DNA of 64,000 nucleotides from Papaver somniferum (lineage: Eukaryota > Streptophyta > Magnoliopsida > Ranunculales > Papaveraceae). Where the stretch lies: positions 122,829,849 through 122,893,848 of the forward strand of contig NC_039359.1 of the NCBI RefSeq assembly GCF_003573695.1, read 5' to 3'. The translations under genes and the position numbers were made by a program. This document shows positions 46,064-55,840 of the stretch, in pieces; within the stretch, counting starts at the first letter, position 1, and the number at the start of each line of letters is the position of its first letter. The notes under the pieces were generated by a model. It saw nothing but the letters and a program-made list of their open reading frames with translations, was not told the DNA's origin and searched no databases.

Positions 46064-48369
46064 GGAGAACTCTAGCAACTGAGAAACCTAATCCCCACAC
46101 CTCCTGTGTGATACTAGTTAGGACTAGAGTCAATTCTCCTTTAACCTTAGGTTTTTCCAAAACCCTGTAGGTTAACGACTTGAAGACTTCATTTGGATTG
46201 TGAAGCCAGACCCAACTATTTTCTCTGTATTTGCGTGTTCTGATCTTGCTGTTTTCTATCGTGATTGAGTACTATCTTCTATAAGATTTGCTCGAGATTT
46301 AATCTCCGATGGGCAAGATTAAAAGTAGTCACAAACATCTTCGTCTCATCGTTTGTGATTCCACAATATCTTGTTCGCTGTCATACGCTTAATATTATTG
46401 TGATGTGATTGATATTTCCAGGCTGTTCTTCGGGAATATAAGTCTGGTATATCAATTGGTTCCTGATCACCTTGATTTATCAAAAGACGGAACAAAACTC
46501 ATAGGTTTATCTGTGGAAGACAGATTTATCTATTCAATAGACTTTTCTGTGTGAGACAGATTGGTTTATCAATTCTATCGTAGCAACTCTTAGTAGTGGG
46601 TGAGATCAGCTAAGGGAATCAAGTGCGTAGAATCCTTCTGGGGTTCAGAGACGTTAGGAACGCAACTGTACCTTGATCAGTGTGAGATTGGTTAGGGCAC
46701 AACTACATTCCAGTCTGAAGTTAACTTGGAGTAGGCTGGTGTCAGTAGCGGCTTAATACAGTGTGGCGTTCAAATCTGGACTAGGTACCGGGGTTTTACT
46801 GCATTTTCGGTTTCCTCGTTAACAAAACTTCTGGTGTCTGTGTTATTTCTTTTCCGCATTATATTTGTTTATATAATTGAAATATCACAGGTTGTTCGTA
46901 AGTTAAATCAATTGTGAATCCAACCTTTGGTTGTTGATTAAATTGATTGACACTTGGATATTGGTTTTTGATACCGTCCAAGTTATTTCTTATATTCAAT
47001 CGGGCTCGTAAATTCCTATTTGTTTGATTGCAGATTGAATTGAGAAATTGAGATATAACTCTTTGATATACTTTTCTTAAGATTGAGTCTGACTGTCTGG
47101 TTGATTCTCTTGAAAGTATATTGGAGTTAGTACATACAGATTGGTAAGCGATATATTGGGTGTGGTTGTTAGACCCATGCTTTTTCACATAATGTTTATG
47201 GCTATCGCTAATGTTTCAAATTGAATTATGAGAGAAATAGAACCGATTCGGGAAATGCAGCTGGTAATGTTTGCAAACCCTTTACATATGATTCGGGAAT
47301 GGGGGGTTTGTAGACCCCTATGACCTGACTTTGCGAACTTTACTTTCAAGGTTTGCAAGCCTGATTTGCAAAAAAACCTATGGGCCGACTTCGCGAACTT
47401 CCAAAGGTTTGCATACCTATCCAGTTCCTGTTTAGCAGATCGGTCACCAACTATTTTATATGATTATATTCATTTTTTCTTCAACTCTTACATACACTTC
47501 TAAGACAACTTTATTAACAAAATCACTTTGGACTTGGATCATTGTTTAGTTTTGAGTGTTATTGAATACCACTATGTTCTTGTAATTTCAAAGACATGCT
47601 TGTCGCTATGAACTATCATCGTGCACGGTTCTAGTACCGGACCATATTGCATATTCTTTTGTGTAATTTCAAGGCGGACTTTTCACATGCTTACATGAAT
47701 TCCTAAAATGAATTTCATCTAAATTGAGAAAGTGCCTTAGATTTAATTCAAAGCTGTATGTAGCCTTGAAAATATATAAATAAAGAGATCATTGCAACAC
47801 GATTTCTTAATCCCTGTCACTCTTAGATCCTAGTTGCAAAGCTAGAGTCGTCCTATATAACTAAGGTTTCTTTACGAAATTGTATTCTAAGTTCAGACTT
47901 TGACGATTTCAATTAGATATTGTGAATCCCGGTCAAACTATATTTTTACTTGATAGTTCTTGTAACTGGATCTTATTCTAATGGTTATTGTTTGAGTGTT
48001 TTCCGGTTGAACCCACCAAGCGTTGGTATCTGATGTTTGGTTGTCATATTTTAGTTCCAAAACTTGAGTTGCTTGATTAGATTACTAGAGACAACTTCGT
48101 TAGGTTAGACTAGCAATTCTAGAAATGTTGAGACAAACTCGTGTTACTCTGAAGAACCGGAAGATATGTCGATATCAATGAACACATCATCCTTCTGTTC
48201 GAGGTTAGTAATACAAGACTTGACTTGTTTCCATTTCTATCTATGTTGCTTTTAAGTTGTTTATATTGAAAACATAACATGTGAAGTTATATATATGAAT
48301 CTCTAATATTAGAGACTTGATCACTACATTAGAGCAAGATGGAATAAACCTAAAAATAAAATGCAGGAA

Positions 48370-48500
48370 ATTCAGTAAACTCATGGTTTTTATGAGGTGA
48401 ATTGTACAGTCGATACTTTAGCTAAAATGGGTGCAAGACTCAATACAGATGATAATATTATAGTTTCGGTAGACATGATTCTTTAAGTTTTATAGAGATG
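48370..48500 (+). pseudogene. LINE RNase H end fragment
   Basis: The plus strand encodes EVNCTVDTLAKMGARLN, the final REANxVADxLAKxGA motif of the LINE RNase H-like domain, then a stop. Nothing upstream is recognisable. Confidence 0.5.
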
Positions 48501-48574
48501 CCAGATACAACTTATTACAGATTTTGTAGTTAGACTTTTTTGTTACTTGCTTTTACTTTTCCATGTAATTATTT

Positions 48575-49160
48575 AGACTAGATTATACTTAAAAAAACTT
48601 TTTATAATTCATTTAGAATTTAAATCAATAAATTTTTTGGATTAAGTAACAACAACTAGTAGCCAATATTTTTGAAAGACTGGAACAATTTTGTCCCCAG
48701 AAATGGCCAACATTTAAAGGAATTTTATGTTGTTTGCTTGCGGTGCAGTTACGATGTGGTCAGACCACATACTTCATCTTAGGTTTATAACACGTATTAA
48801 TAACCGACCTTTTATTTATTTTTTCCAGGGCTTTAGAGGAGGCTATTTTATTTATGAAAACTAACTTTATGGTTTTTTATGAGAAAAAGTATGGAATTTT
48901 TGTAGTTTAAAACTAACTAATAATATGTGTTGATAAATAAAGAGGGGCCACGTACTCAAAGTACGTATGTGGCCCGACCACATCATAGCCATAGGAGTTT
49001 GCTTGCACGAAGAAACTAATATATGAATAGAAGATATACTAGTAGTTCCTGAATAGTATAAATTTGAATTTGAATTTTAGTTTCGAAGTTAAAAGAGAGC
49101 ACAGGTGCACTATAATGATGGTTTGGTTGGCAGCTTTGGTTCATAAAGGAAATATAGATC
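48575..49160 (+). repeat. Left copy of a diverged direct duplication
   Basis: Leaving out the 255-bp MITE, this stretch matches 58230-58490 in the same orientation. Shared landmarks include GATTATACTTA, GATTAAGTAA, TAGCCAA, GGCCAACATTT against AGCCAACATTT, CTAGTAGTTCC and GGTTTTGGTTCA-like sequence. Confidence 0.55.
48742..48996. mobile_element. Mutator-like MITE, 255 bp
   Basis: The inner parts of both ends read ACGATGTGGTCAGACCACAT and, inwards from the right, ATGATGTGGTCGGGCCACAT, each itself palindromic. The flanks are both GTTTGCTTGC (48732-48741 and 48997-49006), a perfect 10-bp duplication. A related sequence without the element lies near 58360. Confidence 0.7.
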
Positions 49161-49916
49161 TTTTTATTACTATTATTTATTTATTTTGATAAACAAGGAA
49201 CATTTTGATTAATGGGATTTCGAGGTTACAATGAGTTTAAGATCGAAAATAAGAGATTACAAAATAACAAGAACATACCATAAAAGTAGAATGCCGAGAA
49301 ATCCAACAAGAGAATGAGAAGGATTGCCGGAGTAAGACAAATACTAAATCGGAGGAAGAATGGTCTTTCTCGGAATTAAATTCCAACCATTTAGTTTATT
49401 TTTCTTCTTTAGAAAGATGTGCTCCCAAAATAGGAGTGATTTGTTCAAATCTCTTGTAGCTAGTGATGAAGCTTCCGTCGTCAAATAAATCTTCGGTGAA
49501 GATTCTGTCACCGGATAAGTTGATGATGAAGATTTCGCCGTCGGAGAAAACAAGATGAATATTTCGTCGTTGGAGAGTATCACTATTGATCTTAAAACTC
49601 AACCAAATAACTAAGAATCGCCATTAAAGCGAAGACAAACCTCAAAAGAGTAGATACAAGCACCATAATAGTGTGGATAAATAGAAAACATGACAACAAC
49701 TAAGTAAAAACTACTACCTAACCTAGAAAACAAGAAATAGTAAAGAAATTTGCTCAGATCTGGTCCAAAATGGACTAGATCTGATCAGAGAAGTGTTGTT
49801 GGTGATGATTTTGTTGAAGAAGAAGGAGTAGGGAGGGGAGCGAGTGAAGAGAGTGTTCATAGGAAATATAGTTTTTACAAAGCTGCTTCATAGTGGCCAA
49901 TATTTAGATTATACTT
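49161..49916. other. Intergenic DNA before the plus-strand LTR element
   Basis: AT-rich; short minus-strand frames at 49344-49602 overlap each other and show no family features. No gene supported. Confidence 0.35.
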
Positions 49917-49921
49917 AGTAG

Positions 49922-52087
49922 TGTTAGAGCATTTCTCGGTCGAGCTCGCATGTGTTGCTATCTCAAGCATGTTTGTCAATGTTAGTGATCAAAACTATAA
50001 GTCTTGATTTCTAGCCTACATAGTTAAAGGTCTCGGATTAGGATAGAAAGTGTAGTTGAGCTCAAGAACTCCATGGAAATCATCACACAAGACGAATGAC
50101 TACTCAAGGAATTGGTGGATATTCATCTACTAAACGGTATGTGGAGACTTGAACTTATTAGTCACTCAAAAGTCTATCTATTCTATCTCCTACTCTTGAG
50201 ACAAAAGTCGTTTTGATATATAGACTTTCGTTATGCACATTTGCTATTTCGAGCCGAGTTTATCTCGCCTATCTATTTCTAGAAATATGTGTTGGTAAGC
50301 TTTCGCTTTAGCCGAATTCATCTTTACCTAGTGACGAAAGTCATGTTATATTTCAATCACTTTGAAAATTGCTCTGACGAAAAATGGTATGTGAATAACG
50401 ACTATATCTGTCCTCTGAGAATGTTTCAATGATTGAAATGAGAGTTTATATTACATAACCATTAGTAGGATATAAGCATTATTGTGGAAACACATATATG
50501 TATAAGTCCTTATTCCTTGAACCAAAGTTTGCGAACTTTGTTGATCAAGAGAAATGGAAGTGGCGTGAGCCAAGTCCGCGAACTGGCGGAAGTTCTCGAC
50601 CCGAGAATTTCTGTTGGAGTTTGTGAACTTCTTCCATGAGCTTAAGTCCGCGAACCCAGTCCGCGAACTTGAGAAGGTTATATCTAAAACCGGTTGTTCT
50701 TGAACTCATGTTTATTTAAACTAAGGAATGCTTTTGCAAACCGTGGCTATAAAGTTCATGAACCGATTCGAGTGAATCAAACTGTTTTTGCTTCCATTGT
50801 GTATTGTGTAGTTACATAAGATGTAAGTAATTGAAAATCTCTTTAACTAGTTCATTTGAGTCATTTGAACTAGTTATGGTGAAGAAGAATATGGTTGATA
50901 TGAAAGTAATCATATGGCTAAGCTAACATTGATTGCAACCCCTGATTTGAAAACTATATAAGGGAGAACTCTAGCAACTGGAAACCTAATCCCCACACCT
51001 TACATGTGATACTAGTTGCATAGCTAGAGTCGATTCTCCTATAACCTTGGTTTCTTCTTTTAAAACCAGGTTAACGACTTAAAGATTTCATTGGGATTGT
51101 GAAACAAGACCGATACTACTTTTCTTGTAGTTGTGTGATCTGATCTTGCATCTTCTCGTTACGAGTACGGTTGTAATAATTGGGCGAGATTTTATATCTC
51201 CGATAGGCAAGACAGAAAAGTAATCACAAACACTTCGTCTCATCGTTTGTGATTCCACAATATCTTTTTTCGCTGCGTCGATTAAGATTATTGTGAGGTG
51301 ATCAATAATACTAGGTTGTTCTTCGGGAATATAAGACCGGTTTATTGATTGGTTCCTGTTCATCTTGATTTATCAAAAGACGGAACAAAACTCGTAGGTA
51401 TATTCGTGGGAGACGGATTTATCTATTACCATAGACTTTTCTGTGTGATACAAATTTATTTATTAAAGTCTTCGACTTTGGGTCGTAGCAACTCTTAGTT
51501 TTGGGTAAGATCAGCTAAGAGAATCAAGTACGTAGCATCCTGCTGGGATCAGAGGCGTAGGAGCATAATTGTACCTTGGATCAGTGTGAGATTGATTGGG
51601 GTTCAACTACAGTCCAGACCGAAGTTAATTTGGAGTATGCTAGTGTCTGTAGTGGCTTAATACAGTATATGTTCAATCTGGACTCAGTCCCGGGGTTTTT
51701 CTTCATTTGCGGTTTCCTCGTTAACAAAATTCTGGTGTCTGTGTTATTTCTTTTCCGCATTATATTTGTTTATATAATTAAAATATCACAGGTTGTGCGT
51801 TGTTCAATCAATTAGAATATCCGACCTTTTGGTTGTTGATTTAAATTGATTGACACTTGGATATTGGTCTTTGGTACCATCCAAGTTATCTCTTTTGATA
51901 AAGACTCGCAGATTTCTATTTGCTTGAGTAAAGATCAAATCGAGAGATTGAGATATAAACTCTTTATATACTTTTTATCAAGATTGAGTTTGACTGTCTA
52001 GTTTATTCTCTAGAAAGTATATTGGAGTTTTTCCATACAGATTTCTAATCGAATTGTTGGGTGTGGTTGTTGTACCCCCGCTTTTCA
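49922..52087 (+). repeat. 5' LTR of the plus-strand element
   Basis: 2166 bp, TGTTAGAGCATTTCTCGG to CGCTTTTCA. It has a U3 motif cluster with AGTCCGCGAAC repeats at 50520-50670 and a TATA box at 50955-50962. Confidence 0.9.
50955..50962 (+). promoter_or_regulatory. LTR TATA box
   Basis: TATATAAG within ACTATATAAGGGAGAACTCT. Transcription is expected about 30 bp downstream, near CTAGCAACTGG. Confidence 0.6.
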
Positions 52088-52101
52088 ATTGGTATCAGAG
52101 C
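52088..52101 (+). promoter_or_regulatory. Primer-binding site (initiator tRNA-Met type)
   Basis: ATTGGTATCAGAGC directly after the 5' LTR. Confidence 0.85.
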
Positions 52102-52151
52102 AGGCAAACACGTTTATGACCTGACAAGTCTGTGTTTGTAGCGATCTGAGT

Positions 52152-53313
52152 ATGGACGATAGTATCTCTGATAAACGCGTCACCAGAAATAAAGGCTTTG
52201 TCTTGTCTATTTCTATTAAAGAGAAAGATTCCTCAATCTCGAATATAGACGAACCATGTGTTCCAACAAGACAAACAGGCTCTGACATGAGTATTTCCGA
52301 TTACCCTTTAAAAGAGTCTATTTCTCTAAATGAACGGGAAACAACTGAAGAGAGTGTCTTGATTCTAAATCTTGCTAGAATCCAAGCTGATAGATTTAAT
52401 CGGTTAAAACATCATGTCAATGTTCTACTTGGTGTAATTAGAGACTGTAATTTCATAGAACATACTGAAGACCATTCTTCACGTATGACTCTTGAGGCTA
52501 GCCTCAAAAAGGATTCTTTGGAAATTGAACATCGGTTGAGTAAACTCTCTATTCAAGGATGCTCTAAGCAGTCCAAGTACTTCTGCTAATCCTAAAAACG
52601 TTCCATCTCCAGAAGTAAAATTGGAATCCCTTCTTGTTGGAAAGAATGTGTCTGAATTACCTATTGATCAAGGATGTTCCACATCACATGGAAGGAAGAA
52701 ATCTCCTAACGAGGTTGTTAAGACTGCTTTGTCTAATCACTTTTGTGATCAGAAAGTATGCCTTTTTTGCAATGCAAAAGGCTCTGCTAAACAAAAAAGT
52801 AACTCTAGGTTTAATAAAACCTCCTTGGTTCATCTTCAACACACCTTAGACTTAATTCTCAAAGGTGTAACTGACATTCGTATGTCTAAACCAGTTGGTT
52901 TTCGTACTTTCCCTGTGTATGTTACCAGGAAGGTCAGTTCAATGAGTTCATCAAATGCTCTAAAGCAGAATAATAGTCTTAACAAGAATCGTCCAAGGAA
53001 GGATCAAGTCGTTTCCTCTGGGAATAACATTTCCCTTAATGTGAACGAAATTCCAATAGAAAGAAGAAAAATTAATGATAACCTGATAGAGATAATCGAA
53101 GGATATAAAGAAATTGTCGACAGGTTGTCATCCTCCGCAAGTCAAAATTCTTCTGGTAAGAACTCTAACTATGTCTCATATTTTGATGACAATAAGTTTT
53201 ATGATAATTTCTCACATAAAAGGGAATCTCTCTTTAGATTCAGAAGGAAAAAGAGACTCGATCATAAACACAGTTCTTTTAATGAGCTCAGAGCTCATAC
53301 TTGTGCTAATTAA
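52152..53313 (+). pseudogene. ORF1 of the plus-strand element, one frameshift
   Basis: The first part (52152-52589) starts MDDSISDKRVTRNKG about 50 bp after the binding site and has a leucine-rich helix (FNRLKHHVNVLLGVIRDC). It ends early, but the next frame is open from about 52555, and the two parts form one reading frame of roughly 387 codons apart from a single frameshift near 52560. The second part has CLFCNAKG, like the first half of the second zinc knuckle in the 15206-16758 gag (CSFCSMKGH), but lacks the His and last Cys. A long Ser/Asn/Lys-rich tail ends in RFRRKKRLDHKH. The N-terminus has no UBN2 motif. I treat it as a divergent gag-like protein; this is inference. Confidence 0.5.
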
Positions 53314-53545
53314 TCACAAGGGTTAAGAACTTGCTCATAAAAATCATGTTGAGCAAGATGTGTAAAAATTAGGTATACTATGGTAATTTGGTGTTCTTCT
53401 TAGTTGAGTTATCCTCTTATCGTCTATAGCTAAACTAGTGCATGCAGAAAATATTGCCTAGGATGTATTTTTGTTTTATCGTTTCTCTCTTTGCATTTCT
53501 TTTGCATCTTTGTGAGCTGCTACAAGTGTGCTCTAAATTTCTCCT

Positions 53546-54172
53546 ATGGTAAGGAATTTGTTGAGCCATTTCTCATGTAGCAAAAGTTCTTTTGTTGTTT
53601 TAGTCTTTATGGGACATGTTGTATTCGTATGTGTACACGGGTTACCATCACGAGTCAACGGTTTGCAAACCCTAAAGGTCTTCTTCCCTAAGAAACCATA
53701 TAAATACCAAACCTATGAGTCACTTTTGCATACTCTAGGTTATTTTGGCTTATCAAGAATGTCGTCCTCTTCACAAACGTGTAGTTTTGCTAAAGGATTT
53801 CTTGATAAAGGTATTGGTTTTGAATCTGAAGGGAGGAAGAAAAGAACCCTTGTATATGAAGATCATCCTAATGCCTCGTGTTACTATGCATATACTCATG
53901 AGAATGTTGAGAAGGATGATATGATTTCTGCTGAAGTGGTCCATGACTTCCTTAAGTATTTTGAGGAAGCAAAACTGCAGCTCGTTGATACTCTGAAAAA
54001 TCTTGATGTGTTGAAAACTGAGTTGAAAAAGGTTTCAAATGACCTTGGTCTCATAAAATCTCACATAAATGATCTTCATAAAGAGAATCTCTTCTCTGAA
54101 GATGCGTCGGATGCTGCTAATCACAAGCTCAAAGACGCCAAGACTCATGAGGATCCTGAACCGTCTATTTGA
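53546..54172 (+). CDS. ORF2 of the plus-strand element, coiled-coil protein
   Basis: An open frame of up to 208 residues; the true start may be the later MSSSSQTCSF at about 53759. It has an acidic middle (EKDDMISAEVVHDFLKYFEE) and a heptad-like coiled coil (AKLQLVDTLKNLDVLKTELK, then LIKSHINDLHKENL). No family recognised. It occupies the same position as the coiled-coil ORF at 14580-14894 in the minus-strand element: the noncoding sequence after both stops matches (AGAAGAATAACTAG, then ATTACACATAGCTAT). The proteins share coiled-coil character and position, but I see little sequence identity. Confidence 0.5.
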   Translation: MVRNLLSHFSCSKSSFVVLVFMGHVVFVCVHGLPSRVNGLQTLKVFFPKKPYKYQTYESLLHTLGYFGLSRMSSSSQTCSFAKGFLDKGIGFESEGRKKRTLVYEDHPNASCYYAYTHENVEKDDMISAEVVHDFLKYFEEAKLQLVDTLKNLDVLKTELKKVSNDLGLIKSHINDLHKENLFSEDASDAANHKLKDAKTHEDPEPSI

Positions 54173-54724
54173 CCTTAGTTCGTGTTCGGACATGGCTCTG
54201 GAGTCTGCTTTTGTTCCTTAGCTTATTGATTTCTAGTAAATCTTTTTTCTTGTTTTTATTAGAAGAATAACTAGAGTTTGGAATAGCCATTATTGTGATT
54301 ACACATAGCTATGCCCAACGTTTTCATCTTCATGTTTTTAGATTTATTGGTTTAAATTCTAAACTTGTTTGGAAGATGATTTTTGCAGTATTAATCTTTA
54401 TGGTTTTATATATTGCAATATTGTTATGGGATGTGTGTGTTTACGTATGTGAACTTGACGTCCCATATCTTGTCAAAAGTAAAGTCTTTCGTAAGTCGAT
54501 ATGCATGTATTGATAAAAGAATGAATGGAATTTTGACAAATACAAAAGTTAATCCTATATTGTCAATTATTGATGGAAGATAGGTTAAAATATTTTGTTT
54601 GCAAGGACTATGTCTATTGTATGTCATTGTGCAAACAATGATGGAAAATAGAATGAATCCTTGTGTATTCTGTGTATTCCGCAGTAATTGATCTTCCCTG
54701 ATCCATATTTTATGTATTATTGTG

Positions 54725-55030
54725 AGGCTCCGTAAAGTGTCTTATGTTGATCATTAAACAACCAAGTTGATTATTTTTGATTAGCTATATTGTTGTTCCG
54801 CAAGGTACTTTATGTCGAGCATTTTCAACTAAGTTAATCATCTTGTTTGGTTATTTAGTTGTTGCTCCGTAAGTTTTCTTATGTCGAGCATGACCGATTA
54901 AATTGATTACTTTTGTGATTAATTTGGTTGTGTATTTCAAATAGACTAATTATGGTTTTTTTGTGATTAATCTAATTGTATTTTTTAAGTCTCCATAAGT
55001 TCACTTATGTTTGAGCATTTTTCGATTAAA
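54725..55030 (+). repeat. Array of four stem-loop repeats
   Basis: Copies near 54731, 54796, 54866 and 54990, for example GCTCCGTAAG-TTTT-CTTATGTCGAGC and CTCCATAAG-TTCA-CTTATGTTTGAGC. They have the same consensus and AT-rich linkers (GATTAATTTGGTT) as the array at 13475-14125, in the same place relative to the 3' LTR. Confidence 0.65.
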
Positions 55031-55170
55031 TCAATCATGGGTTCTCTTGTGGTTAATTTAGTATAACTTTTTGGATTCAAATTCATACTTGTATGTGATT
55101 TTTTATGTCCAAAGAAATCCTTATTTTCTTTCGAAATTAAGGTCGCTCTTGTTGTTCTTTCGGGAATGAC

Positions 55171-55529
55171 ATTTAATGGGGGAGAGTTCTTTTGAACTTG
55201 CGCTTAATTGCCATATCTTTGTGGGGAGTGCGGTTGTGGAATATTATAGAGGTTATCTTGTATCTTTATAAACTCCTTGATGAATGCATTTAGCTTCGGC
55301 TTTATGATTGCATCTAAAGAACAAAGTTGATATTTTTGCTTTCTTTTGGTCAGGAAATGTCTCTTTCGTAAATTTCATTAGGATCTCGTTCTTGTACCTT
55401 TGCCAATTTTAATGACAAAAAGGGGTAGAATTAATATGTAGGTCACACTACAAATACATATGATTTTCGGATCATTATGTAAGGGGGAGTGGTTTCCATG
55501 TGAGATGGAGTATTGACTAAGGGGGAGTG
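55171..55529 (+). promoter_or_regulatory. Extra polypurine tracts upstream of the 3' LTR
   Basis: AATGGGGGAGAG near 55171, AAAAAGGGGTAG near 55420, TAAGGGGGAGTGG at 55480 and CTAAGGGGGAGTG at 55517. The last two and their flanks (GGTTTCCATG, GATACATATCAC) match the minus-strand element. Confidence 0.5.
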
Positions 55530-55825
55530 ATACATATCACCATAGTATTGTTGTTGAAGTTGTGATATAATTGAACTTTGATGTTGTGTAATGATACTAT
55601 GACACTGTATAACTATGATTAAGAACTATTGTTTTCTTATTGTTATAGCTGCGGATTTTCAATAACGATGATGCTAAACTTACAACATTTGGGATCATTG
55701 GAGTACTTGGAAGTGACGAAGATTTCGAGTAATGTTGAAGATTAGGCATGTGGAATAGGAGCTACAAAAGTTAACTTATTTATTTTTTGTATTCCATATG
55801 TATTAATAGTTTTGCCACTAAAATT

Positions 55826-55840
55826 GACAAAGGGGGAGAT
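55826..55840 (+). promoter_or_regulatory. Polypurine tract next to the 3' LTR
   Basis: GACAAAGGGGGAGAT directly before the 3' LTR. Confidence 0.8.

Larger units (their letters stand above)
43736..47187 (+). repeat. Solo LTR containing a Mutator-like MITE
   Basis: Begins TGTTAGAGCACTGCTCGGTC and ends CATGCTTTTTCA, flanked by CATAT (43731-43735) and CATAA (47188-47192). No binding site or internal sequence follows, so recombination between LTRs has left one copy. Without the MITE it is about 2.47 kb, close to the other LTRs. It has a TATA box at 46056-46063 and a U3 cluster of GTATGCGTAC-type motifs (44365-44600). Confidence 0.75.
43266..48340 (+). mobile_element. Older LTR and start of internal region, split by a solo LTR
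   Basis: The first piece (43266-43735) starts TTTAGAGCATCGCTCGGTTG and is collinear with other LTRs of this group. The second (47193-48022) carries on with GGCTATCGCTAATGTTTCAA and ends GAACCCACCAAGCG. A diverged primer-binding site TTGGTATCTGA (48023) follows. The order LTR, then binding site, shows that this was a 5' LTR followed by about 300 bp of internal sequence. It sits inside the copia fragment that ends at 43262 and was itself entered by the solo LTR at 43736. Confidence 0.55.
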
